Positions 52,447 through 63,400 of a DNA stretch of 64,000 nucleotides are shown here, in pieces. Under the pieces are notes generated by a model. That model worked only from the letters and a program-made list of their open reading frames with translations, ran no database searches and was not told where the DNA came from. Origin of the DNA: Dicaeum eximium (Eukaryota > Chordata > Aves > Passeriformes > Dicaeidae). The position numbers were made by a program, and so were the translations under genes. The stretch is from positions 248,001 to 312,000 of the forward strand of contig VWZP01009170.1 in NCBI GenBank assembly GCA_013396995.1, in the 5' to 3' direction. Position 1 is the stretch's first letter. Each line of letters begins with the position of its first letter.

Positions 52447-55400
52447 CCAAAGATATAAAATATAAAATATATATCAAATATAAAGATCAGCCGCTGCAGC
52501 CTGGAGAGGGCAGGACACAGATGCTTCCACCCAGTCCTAGCAGCCATGTGTCAGTGACTGTAGTGAATTATGTGAGACTTGGAGGTCAGGAAATACAACC
52601 TGAGAAATAAATTTAAGACCTCCTTTGGCTGTCACGTTGTACCTCACTGCCAGCCATTCCCTGAGAGAATCCCAGCCCCGTGGTCCGATCGAATTGCATT
52701 TCCTGCTGACCAACCTCAAAACTTCAGGTGCTACACAGATCCCAGCATCAAACTACAAAACAATTCAAAGTAAACAAGATTTTTTGAAGACATTTCATGG
52801 TCCAAGAAAGTGTTTGAAAAATCATGTTTTCTCTGCTTTTTGAGATCATATTCACAGAAGTTTCTGAGTTTGAGCTTTTGAACTTCCAGCAATCTCTTGA
52901 CATCAGTCATGCTCAGAGGGAATGTTTTACTTTGGCACAAAATGTGCATCTGCAAGCCTTTTGAAGTGCTCTCTTCTTTTAAAAGGGTCTTTATAAACTG
53001 CTCCCCTGTGCAATATTTTCCTCACATCACTGTCATATAAACAGCTTGTTTGTTTGCATATGTGGGTGGTAAAAGTGTCTGGGAGGTTCTAGCAGATAGA
53101 AGGGTGTGTTAGTCTTGAAGGGGGAAATCTTCTTTTCTTTTGATTGATTTCTATTTTGATCAGAAACTCTGCATCAAACTGTTTTGATGCAATCTCCACC
53201 CCTTTTCCTCTTTTCTAATCACAGTCACCCACCCCTGTGGGCCTTAGCCTTGGTTTCTTTCCACTAGCTTTAGGTTACAAAAAACTCTTGGGGAAATAAG
53301 CCTTTAAGTATTGGATTGGTGCATCTCTGGGTAAATAAGCAGTAAGGGGTGTTACAAAGCAGATTCTCATTTCTCTCTGTGTAAAACCCAGTTTTATCCC
53401 AAATAAGAAATTATCAAATTATCTGGGAAGAATCCCATGTGGCCAAACCTTGTCTATTGTTACTTTTTGGCTCTCAATACATATTTTAAGAGTTTCTTTT
53501 CAGGTTGAACTCAGAACCTTTGCTTCTTAAATCTATTTCTTACCCATAACCAAACAGGAAATACAGATTCCAAAACAAAAATATGTGTTTGCCAAAATCT
53601 ACAACTTTTAAAGAAAAAAGTTAGTATTTTTGTTTTTCATTCTGAGACAAGTATGTTGATATATGCCAAGTCTAATTGCTTTTTCTTAAAATCTGTTTTC
53701 GAGGGTTAGAAATATATAAATTCCATAATTTGTCTATTTTCAGATGTGTATTAATGGAACTGGTATGTTGATGTGCACAGTGTGAAATGTTGGATATGCT
53801 ATGAGCACTGGCAAGTTAGCAAAATAATTATGAGGTTGTGTCCTGTCCTTTGGGAATGGAGGAGCAGCTTTAATAAAATCTGGTTTCACCTTGGGTTGAA
53901 CCTATTGCCCAAGAAGAAGTGTAATTTATTACCTCCCTGAAGAGGAATTAATTGACCTCCTTTCATCTCTTACTCACCAGTGAAAGGTAAAGAAATGAAA
54001 TTGTGCACACAATGACTGTCTTGAGCCAAAGATATTCAGGATCAGGAAGGGCTTTAGGGAGGCTGATTTTTGTCCATGTCTGTTGTAAGGATTGGGAGAT
54101 GAACAGACGAGTCCCTTGGTCCTCTAGCAGAGGATTTGTTGTTACAGCAGCAGTTTTCAGCATAAAGTAATGTCTGCAAGATCATTCCACCTCCCTGCAT
54201 GTACAAGGTCTTCCAAAGCACACAAGGTCACCTGTCCCTCTCCAAAAAAATGTTCTCTGCACCTCATTAGCATCTTGGCTCTTAATAAACTTCTGTTGAG
54301 ATGAGAGAAATCTCTTCCTTTTATTGTCTTCCTCATCACCTCTGTGATTTGGTAAAGAAATCACAATAGGTTTTGCACCAGAGATACATCTCTGGAGCTT
54401 ATGCAAGAATTAAAGTCAACAGACACTCTTCTAGTAATAAGCAAGACAGCATTACCAAGCATGACAGACCAAAAATGGAGCTCTTTTAGCTTCCATCTCA
54501 TCCCCAACCCAAAGTATCCATTCATTTACACTTTTGAAAATCTTGTATTAACTTCCTTATGCTACCACCACAGCATAATTAAATCAAGCAAGTCAGAAGG
54601 TAAAAATTAGCTTTACCTATCAATAGGTAGAAAACATTTTAAAATTTGCAGAGATAAAGTAACATTAGCAGGTTTTCATATCTGTGATTTAGTATAACCA
54701 AGGACCTTTAGAATTCTTGCATGTGGGCTGAGAATCACGTGGGTTTATTTAAGTAAATTGAAGCATGATTTCAATCTGGTTTTTTGGGATCATTTTCAGA
54801 GACTTGGGCTTTTTTTACTGTTTCAATGTGTACCTGCTGAGAAACAGTGTTGTAAGCTTGTGATTTTGTTATAAAGATGTTAACATCTATAGGAAACAAA
54901 TTTCAATCAATGGCAAGTTAGGGAGATTCTTAAAACCTCAGGTAGGCATATTTGTTTTTATTCCCCACTGAACACTTTGCAGGTCTCCAAAATGTATGTG
55001 ATGGGGGAGAAGTGTGTTATTTGAGAGGAAAAAACCCACCTACATAATTTGATCAGGATTTTTTTAGTTTGAGCTTCCAGCATGGTAGCATTATAAAATC
55101 TTGGCTGGTTTCCTAAAGAAACAAAACTTATATAGTGATGCTATCTGTCTGTCAACTCCTTAACAGCTTGTGAACTTGTGAGCCATTTTCATGTCATCCA
55201 CTCTTTGCTTTAAGTAGGCTTTTGGACATGGGAGAAAGGCTCAGCACCTTCCCTGCTGAAATAATAGAAGCTCAGTGTGAACTCATTCCTCCAGTGACCT
55301 GGGCAGTCTGCAGCAGGAAGGAGATTTGACCTATACTCCAAATAAGAAAGAAGCTCCTGTCAGAGTGTTCCTTTATTTTACATGAAAGCCAACATGAGAC

Positions 55401-56571
55401 ACACATTAAAAAACCCAGAATTTATTATTGTCAGAGCTCACACTGCTCTGTTTACTTCTGCTCCAACTCATTTCTGCGTGGTTTGTATCTTTCCATTGCA
55501 TTTCTCTGGAATTTATTTAGCCCATAAATTTTCTGAGATAAAGACACTTTATTTTGTTCTCTACTTGTAAAATACTTGGTACACATGGGATCAGTGTCTA
55601 ATAAAGGTACCTTTATTCACAGGGATTTTTATTCAAGTCTGCCTCTTTTTCAAATATCAATGATTTGTCGTCAGTATTGTGTAAAGTGGTTGCCCTGTCT
55701 CATGTTCTAGTTGATGCTACTAAGTCAGAATGAAATGTGTTTTGCTGTCATTTCTCATGGGACATTTCTGTTCTACCAGTCTACCTAACAGATGAAACCT
55801 GAGTTCATGTGAAACGTTACTGTTTTTCCATTATTCACTTCTAACCCAGTCAGGCATCAGTTCTCCATCTTTAGAGCAGTCTGATCTAAAGGGGAGCAGT
55901 TCCAAACTCATCGTTGTCATCTGGCTGGAGCTTCTCCTGTTCACAAGGGCTCTGTGATTTCAGTTCACCTCCTGTTGATCCAGTGTCTCACCTGCTCAGC
56001 AGCAGCATTCTCGTCTGAGCTGTATTTCAGGACATCAGCTTAAAGACAGAAATGCAGACCTCTCACTCTGTGACAGTAATTTGTGTGAGCTCAGGCTGGA
56101 GGTTGATGGACAGGCATTTTAGAGGGCTTTGAGTACTTCTACCTTGAAATTACCATGAACATGATAAGAATATTTTGTTTTTCAGAGCTACACACAGAAT
56201 TACTTGAATAGTGTGGAGAGACTTTAAGCTTTTAACCAGATATCCAAGAAGGCTTGTGCCTTTAAAATATAGCTTAAAGAGGCTGACAGAGGATAGTTTG
56301 AGGGTTCTTTAGTTTTCTTTTTTTTATTGTGATTTTTTTCTGGAGAAGCTAATCAAAACATCTCTGCACTTTGACACTTCTCACTAAGTAACCACCGTGG
56401 TTGACAATAATTTGTTTGCAGACTCCACTGCTTGCTGCTTATTCCTATATTTCTTTTTTCCATCCCAGTACATCTTCCTGGTTTATGGCTACATTTCAAG
56501 GCTACATTTAATCACTACTGCACAGTGTGTGGCATTCTTGACTGTGCTACATCCCCACTTCGATGCATGGC

Positions 56572-56572
<1 letters not shown>
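52447..56572. other. Non-coding stretch between repeat copies
   Basis: AT-rich, short ORFs only. If copies A and B were the two ends of one provirus, its internal genes should lie here and in 56603-58194, but I see no retroviral frame or motif. They are more simply two separate insertions. Confidence 0.5.

Positions 56573-56602
<30 letters not shown>
56573..56602. repeat. Run of 30 A
   Basis: An uninterrupted A30 homopolymer between CATGGCC and TTTTCC. It could be the tail of an old retroposed sequence on the plus strand, but I recognise no parent sequence or target duplication. The ambiguous base at 56628 is 26 bases further on, so the true length may be uncertain. Confidence 0.85.
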
Positions 56603-56606
<4 letters not shown>

Positions 56607-57429
56607 CCAAAACTTGCCTTAAGAAAANTCCACAGGATTCATGCAGGGTTTGCAGTGCAGTATTTCAGCAGAGGTAACAGAGATGGGCATCAATCATCTG
56701 TAACAAATTATATTTACTAACTGCACCTTATTGGAATAGGAAACAGCTTTATCTATGAGTTTATGGTGGTAAAAAGATCTACGAAGTCTGATGATAGATC
56801 TTCTGACACAATTTCTTGAAACCTGTGGTAGAGGCAAATGAACCAGTGTTACTTTCTATGCTATTGGATAAATGAATATTTTTCTTAACTTGAAGCAGAT
56901 GCTGGAGTCTTGTTTCTTTATTAGCTTCATTTAGCCATGGTTAAAACAAGCTGACACCTGTTCTTTATCCATTCACATTTTCTGACAGATCTGAATAGGA
57001 GTTTGTAGTTTTGGAGGGTTTTTTCAGTCCATATTGTTCAATATGTAAGGTTTAGCAGGGCTCATAAACAACAGTGTTTTAACAGTTGAGTAGGTAATAA
57101 CATTAGCAGTGCATGGAAACACTCTGAGTTTTGAAAAGACAATTCAGTTGGGTGGGGGAGATGGGAGGAATTAAAAAATGTGTACACATGCAAGGCTTTG
57201 AAAGAGAAGGATGTCTTGAAAGCTGCCAGAAATAGATCGTTATGTATGGATACTGGTCACTTTTGCATTAGAAAAATTAAATCTCCAGCTACCTGATACC
57301 TAATTAACCTAATACTGGTTAGTTTCATATTGGGGTGATCATCAGCTGGATAGAAAACTGCTGATGTCAGAAGCAGGTGACAACTATAAACAAACACTTC
57401 GGTTTAGGTCCCACTTTCACACCTGAGAA
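56603..57429. other. Non-coding stretch before the CpG island
   Basis: Contains one ambiguous base (N) at 56628. No coding or repeat signal that I can name. Confidence 0.5.
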
Positions 57430-57830
57430 AGGTGACAATATCGGGGACGAGCAATCACGGACGAGCTGTTGTAGCTCCTCCTCACTTGGAAGGCCAGGTC
57501 AGCGCAATGTGCGATGGTGAAGGGACAAAGAGCCCTCTCCAAGCGCCAGCGGGCCGGGCCGGCTGGGAAGGAGGGAGTCAGACGGAGCAGTGGTCGGACC
57601 GGAGAGTCCGGCTGGAGGGAGGGAGGTGGGGCTGCCCCAGGGAGCGAAATGCGCCCTGAGAACTGGGGCAGGGACGTGCCGGGGGTGCCGCAGTAGCCCC
57701 GGGCTACGGAGGGAAAGGCGAGAGGAGGTGAAAGGTGGATGGGCTGTGTCTGCGGCAGGTGATCTCAGCCGGGACGAGGAACCGCGGCGAGGTGCGGCCC
57801 AGGGAGGGGAAGATGGAGATCTGTAAGCAG
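57430..57830 (+). promoter_or_regulatory. CpG island, candidate promoter and first exon
   Basis: GC content jumps sharply relative to the AT-rich flanks, and I count about 29 CpG dinucleotides in roughly 380 bp, whereas nearby DNA has only a few per kilobase. There is no TATA box, as is usual for such promoters. Near the right edge an ATG at 57813-57815 has a strong Kozak context (A at -3, G at +4). An in-frame TGA lies at 57657-57659. Ten bases after the A of the ATG comes TCT|GTAAGC, a fair splice donor at 57822/57823. Without splicing the frame closes after seven codons at 57836. CAG|GTGATC near 57758 is a second possible donor. Transcription could run in either direction, and I cannot name the gene. 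Several ORFs across the island are GC-rich shadows. Confidence 0.65.
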
Positions 57831-57857
57831 CTGTAGTCTTGAAGGGAGTGGATTATC

Positions 57858-57873
57858 TTTTTTTTTTTTTTTT
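57858..57873. repeat. Run of 16 T
   Basis: Homopolymer immediately downstream of the CpG island, followed by a CTCTTTCTTC pyrimidine stretch. Confidence 0.85.
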
Positions 57874-58050
57874 CTCTTTCTTCATAAATACCAAAGAAGA
57901 CTGTAAAGTGGATTGTTGCAAAATCACAAATAATTCCACGGCTAGCGTGTGTATTGACTAGCGTGTAGTACTCGGAAATGAAATACTTGAGTGCTCACTG
58001 AGCATGGAGTGAGAACAGAACAGCTGCTACCACCAGCTCTATTCCATACT

Positions 58051-58193
58051 ACTGTATATACTCGAAATACTATAATATACTATATAATATACTATATCAT
58101 ATACTATATATAATATAGTATATATAATTTACTATATAAAATATATAACATATATAATCTATATAATATATACTGTGTAGAATATATATAGTC
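58051..58193. repeat. TA-rich microsatellite, left of LTR-like copy B
   Basis: About 140 bp of TATA, ACTATATAA and related units with few C or G. Largely self-complementary, so it can form hairpins. It ends at an ambiguous base (58194) that directly abuts the left end of the LTR-like repeat. Confidence 0.9.
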
Positions 58194-58194
58194 N

Positions 58195-58576
58195 TGGGCG
58201 TGAATCAGGACTCTTTGATTTTTGACTCCAATATCAGAAGGTTTATATGATTTATTAAAATGACTCCATTGTTCAGAAGGAATTTGGGCTATATGTGCCC
58301 AGGTTCTGAGCTAACATCTTATTTCTTCATACTCAGTACCTAAACTGTTAGAATGCCAGAAAATGCTTACAAAGTCAGAGAGATAACATTTCTCTATATC
58401 ATAGGTTGAGAAAAGGAAGGCTCCCATCCCCATGTGACAGACAAGGCAGCCAAACACCATCCTGTGTCCTTGAACACACACACAAAGAGATATGTTTACA
58501 GAAATCTGTGCTTAGAAGTGAGCTTTCCCATGGAAGGAAAAACTCAGCAAGTTTGCATCCAAGAAACTTATAAAAT
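58195..58576 (-). mobile_element. LTR-like repeat, copy B
   Basis: Partner of 52081-52446 and in the same orientation. It shares the left-end GTGAATCAGGACTCTTTGA, the central AGAGATAACATTTCTCTATA block and the right-end AAGAAACTTATAAAATA. Differences include a short TTTTTGA insertion near 58218 and a CTCCATTGTTCAGA insertion near 58263. On the minus strand AATAAA (58251-58256) lies about 55 bases before a CA end at 58196-58195. TA-rich sequence on both sides suggests that it inserted into an existing TA tract. No internal retroviral sequence is attached. Confidence 0.6.
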
Positions 58577-58650
58577 ATTATATCTACATTTATACATATG
58601 TATGTATCCATATATATATATACTCTATATACTATATATACACTATATTA
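58577..58650. repeat. TA-rich microsatellite, right of LTR-like copy B
   Basis: ATATGTATGTATCCATATATATATA-type sequence continuing to TACACTATAT. Probably the other half of the tract at 58051-58193, split by the repeat. Confidence 0.85.
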
Positions 58651-59778
58651 GAAAAATCCTAGCACAAGCTCTTTTGTAACTTTTCACAATACTTTTCCTC
58701 AGTTTGTCTGAGTCTGTAAGAGTGCATTAATTCAGTTTGTCATACATTCTTCAAGGGTGTATTTAACTTCTTTAAAATTTTCTTTCTAGCTCCAAAATTG
58801 TAGTGTTTCTGGGGAAATGTGGTGTCCTCTGCAGCATGTCTCATAGAATACCAAAAGCAGATTTGAGAGCTGTGTGGGACTGAAATGGATCTAAGGAAAT
58901 GAGGGTAAAATTGCCATGGATTGTGTAAGAATGCAAGACTTCCATGTTATCCTACTGATTCTACCGGGATTTGTAACACAGGAAAAAGTTGTTAGCACTT
59001 AAGTTCGCTACAGAGACAAAGGGACATCTATGGAATTTCAAAATAATTCCACTCGGCTTTGCAAACTAAGTGGTCAGATTTTTGGAATGGCTCCCACAGA
59101 AAATAAAAATATTTCAGAATTCTGTGGTCTGTGATCTTTTCTCCTGACAGTGTACGAATGCCTGTGTCAAATATTTTCCATTCCTGTTGTGGATTTATTC
59201 CCCCTGAGGTTATGTTCTGTTTTAATGTAAATAATCTATATGGTGCAATGCACCTGAGTGAAGATATTTTAAGGATTTTACATTCCATTCTAGTCAAGAT
59301 CTGTGTGATAATCTGAACCTTAAGCATAATTATCTTTTCTTCCTGTATCTTCCTGTATATTTTCACTGCACTGTCTGTTGCATTTCCAGTTCTCTTGGAA
59401 TAGGAGCCAACCTTACTCCTTGGCTGATAGAATCCCAATTTGGATACTCCTCCATTGGTTCTTTAAATGAAATTCTGTTTTGTTCATGAACAAATAACGG
59501 GGGATGCTGGATTTTACCCCATGCTTTGGCTTACTGTGATTCTGTCAGAATAAAGCAGAAAGGCATTGGTCAAGACAGACCTTTAAGTAAACTGCTCGTA
59601 CAGAATCTATGTTTTAGAATATTTGATATGAAGTGATATCATCTCTCAGCATGCTTTTCTCTGGCTCTTCCAAATTTGACATGACTTTTTGCTGGTACCT
59701 TTCGAGGTCTCTCGGGGAAGCCTTTGCCTTTCATTGGACATTTCTATATAATTTTCACACAACAGCTCCAGTGGACAT
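58651..59778. other. Non-coding stretch, no gene seen
   Basis: Minus-strand ORF of 136 codons at 59028-59438 without motif. Nothing else to report. Confidence 0.5.
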
Positions 59779-59783
59779 GGCTG
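59779..59783. repeat. Target-site duplication GGCTG, left
   Basis: GGCTG directly before the TG of the LTR. The same five bases follow its CA end at 60435-60439. Confidence 0.6.
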
Positions 59784-60434
59784 TGCTGGGTTTTTTGGTG
59801 GTCCCAGCAAGAGTGGGAACCCAACCCCCTGGGCCCTTTGGAGGGGGTTCCCCTGCTGAATTCTTTTCCAAGGGTGAAGAACGTGCAGGACTCTATTTCT
59901 TGGTCTTCAGGTTTTTGTTTATTTTTCTCTTAAGTTCAGCAACCATCCGCACACCAGACTCAGCATGCGAGAAGCGAGGCACAAAATGGACCCCAAACAC
60001 CCAAACCAAGGCCTTTTAAAGCTGTTTAACCCAATTGCTTTCTAACACCTGCTTTGTTTTTACTTTTCTACCAATAACTTCTACTAATCTATACATGTAA
60101 CTTCCACATTACTGCTTACTCTAACCAATAACTTTGTGCCACCAGTGCTACAGAAAATGGAGCTGAAGAGGGACAAGAAAGAAGAAGGGACAACACCCAG
60201 AATCCTCTATCTTTTCTCCTATTCACTCTCCTATTAAAATCCTAAAACCCTAAATTCCTCACTCTGTGATAAACTACTACTACTACTACCTAATTCAAAT
60301 CTGTGTGCTCTAACTCATCCCAAAGCCCTGGCAATTTTTTTTTCCAGGGATGAAGGTTAAAAGCAGTGTTCTGCTGAGGGTCAGAGCCTCTTAAAACAGG
60401 CAGAGAGACATTCTCTGTGCTCTGGATTCCAACA
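59784..60434 (-). mobile_element. Solo LTR of an endogenous retrovirus
   Basis: A 651-bp element with TG...CA ends. The plus-strand left end TGCTGGG and the complement of the right end, TGTTGGA, match at five of the first six bases, as terminal repeats of an LTR should. GGCTG flanks it on both sides. Read on the minus strand it has the order expected of an LTR: U3 from 60434; a TATA-like TTTAAAAGG (complement of 60012-60020); about 90 bases later AATAAA (59918-59923); then U5 to the CA at 59784. A short (CTA)n lies inside near 60276. No coding region is attached, so recombination between two LTRs probably removed the provirus. A 5-bp duplication is typical of some endogenous retrovirus classes; assignment to a class is not possible here. 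Confidence 0.75.
59918..59923 (-). terminator. Poly(A) signal inside the LTR
   Basis: TTTATT on the plus strand is AATAAA on the minus strand, placed about 135 bases before the U5 end. It marks the orientation of the LTR and could end transcripts that run through on the minus strand. Confidence 0.55.
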
Positions 60435-60439
60435 GGCTG
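60435..60439. repeat. Target-site duplication GGCTG, right
   Basis: Second copy of the five bases at 59779-59783, directly after the CA terminus. Confidence 0.6.
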
Positions 60440-63400
60440 TACAGAGCAGCTTAGTCTGAGCTACCTTCATCCAAAAGGGGAAACCTTTCATTCACTTCTC
60501 TCTTGACTTAAAGCTGGAGCTCATAGAGCACTTCAGGGATTAGGCTCTGGAAACTTTTCAAAGTTTCTCCAGGGCCTTGTTCTGGTGCCCACAGCTGTGT
60601 TTCCAGAGTACCAAGTCGTGCTCACAGTGCCAAAGCTGCATTTCCCACAGAAAGACTCTGGATTTGCCTCACCAGTCCCTGCTGGGGGGCAGCTCTACCT
60701 GAGTTTTGTTCAAGGACTTCCACTGTCTGTTTTCCAAACAGAATGCAGACAGAAAATTATGGTGTAGGAAGTGCAAATAGGATTTTACTATACTTACTAT
60801 ATTCCAGCAGCTTTAAGAGATTAGCTTTGATCCATGACAATAAAGAAAAAAGAGGGGTGGAAAAAGAAACAATACTATCTAGTATGAATTTGGTCCTCAG
60901 AGAGGGATATTCTTGAATTATGATGGTTGTCCTGCATGTTCTGCTTGCCATTCTCAATTTTGTACCAACTGATATTTTTTACACAGGCTGATGTTATTCC
61001 ATTAGTCCATAAGGGAGCTGTCAGGATGGGCACATAAAATTTCTTAATTATTATTAATTTCATACTAAGTATGAGGGGAATGCCCAGCTTTCCCTGTGAA
61101 CTAGGAAAGAACATAAAATCAGGAGTTATCAGAGTATACTAATATTGTTTCAGAATTTACTCTAAAGCATTATGTCTGAAATCCCTAAATACTTACCTAC
61201 AGTACAGGAGTGTCTCCTTGGACAGATTTTTCTGGGAGTTTCTGTCATGGGACTTCAGGTAGTTTGTTGGGGTTTTTTTCCCTATTGTAGCTGAACTTTA
61301 TTCATTCTGTATTAACTGATTTCTATATGCTACTGGAATCATTTTGCATATGTGGACATTTTTCACAAGTAAATTATATTTTTGTAAGTATGTAGTTCAT
61401 CCTCTCAGGGGAGTTCCTGGACAAATTAAAGTTGTTGGAACAAATTTGAGACCTCTCGTCCCTGCAGTTGAGAGAGAAAACTGGAACCTTTTGTCATTGC
61501 TCATTTTTTGCCTCTTTGCAGAAAAACATTTGTAGCAGTCATTATAGAAGGGCACAACATTTTTCTTATGCTCAGGTGCTTATTTTGGGTGTGGTTTTTT
61601 TGCAGATGTGGAAGGGTAGAGGTAAAACATGAGGTCTTCTGAAAAAGGTTTCTTCAGTGTGAAGTTTTACTTTTATTTGCTTATCATGTATAATTTGTAG
61701 CAGTAACTTCTTTCTTCCAGAAGTAAGAGACTACTTTACTAGTATTTAAAAATCTTTACATTTTATTGGGCTTTAAAACTACGTTCCTTTTAGATGAGCC
61801 TTCCTTTTGGATTGTGTTGACAAGAAATCAGATTGGTGTCTAGGCATCTTCTGTTGCTCTTGAAACACATCTGATAGCTCAGGAGAGTGTGTTCTTAGGT
61901 CAGAGCTTCTAGATCCTTCTAGATGGCCCTGCCAGTCTTTGCTTTGCCAACTATTGTTGCTGTATCTCTGTATTTCCAAATTTGATTGATAAATTTAATT
62001 TTAAGCAGAAAGTCTGTATATCTATTTCCTTCTTCCAGCATCTATGATTCAGAGGTTCTTTCTATCTGCTTACATTTCACCCTCTGAAAATATGTACCAG
62101 CTGTTTTTTCAGTCCTCAGTCATTTCTATTCCACATTTCATGTCATAATGAGCTTTATGAACATGGAGTAAGCAGGAAAATAGGACATGAGGCTTAAAAC
62201 TATTTTGAGATGTTATCCAGTCCATTTTTGCAAATCACTTTTACCCAGGGCTGGTTTTCTGCTGGAATATCTTGAAGGCTCTTCTGGAGCTCATAAGATG
62301 TGCCACTGTGTTTTGGGGTTTTGTTAAGACTGACAGCACTGCTTTCTGCTGTCTTCTGCTAGACAATATCAGCTTTGGATTTACATAAAATGTCCCTACC
62401 AGAGGTTTATGTCCATCTTAAACACCTTCCTTGCTCTAGATTCACATTTAACTGATTTTATCAGTGCAAAGTTCTTTCTAATATCTGATTTAGATCACTT
62501 TGGGTGTAATTTAAGCATATTGATGCTTAACAGAGCACAGATTTCTGTCTTTCTTTTGCAGTTATCTTTTACATGTTGGGAGACTCTTAGGCTGCCAGTC
62601 ATTAGGGTTTCCTCTTCTCTTTAAACTAGAAAATTCAAGTTTGTTCATTATTTCCTCATAACTTACTTGACCAGACTTTAGTCGTCTTCTCCCAGTTCTC
62701 TCCATCTGAAGAAGAGGTTCACCTCTTCTTTTCAAAAAGCAGTGTCTGAAGCTGGATGAACACTTCAGCTGAGACCTGCATTAATTCTGCTTAGTAGTTC
62801 TGGAATGGTTTGTCCTTTTGCCCTTAACATGAGGTTCTTAAGAGATGGCTGTTTTTCCTCTAACTCCTTTTAGTTTTAATATTGCTTCCCATAGCAATAC
62901 CTGCTACTTCTGGGTACAGTCATGCTCTCCTGAAATCTGTGATTCTGCTGTTCCATTTCCTGGTTTTCCTAAGTCTCTTGATTTCCACTATTTTTTGGGT
63001 CAGTTTAAATGAAAACTTTGAGTTAATACACTGTAATGTCTCCTGAAATTACTTCCAAAGTGGAGCAATGTTTTGAGTATTATCTTCCCATTTGCCCCAT
63101 GGTAATATGGGAAGAAATAATAATGGAGGTAAGGGAAAGACTTGTGAAATGCATCTAAGTATTTTTTCCCACAAGCAGTGATTGCATGTTTTTTACATAT
63201 CCAGCATCTTCCACCACCCTGGAAAATCTCAGCTTGCCTACCACATCCTTTCTTTCCAGAGGGGCAAGAGGCAGAATGTGCTGAACCTTGTTGAGACCTA
63301 AAGAGATGCTGGTTCATGGGTTATTGCAATTGTGCTTGTGTAATTCACTCCAAGAATGGCTAAAGAGCTGAGTTATTGCTGTCTGTCCTTCAGTTCAGGG

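Noticed and set aside
52081..58576. A complete provirus bounded by repeats A and B
   Set aside because: The interior has no gag, pol or env frame or motif and contains a CpG island and unique DNA. Both repeats are diverged from each other.
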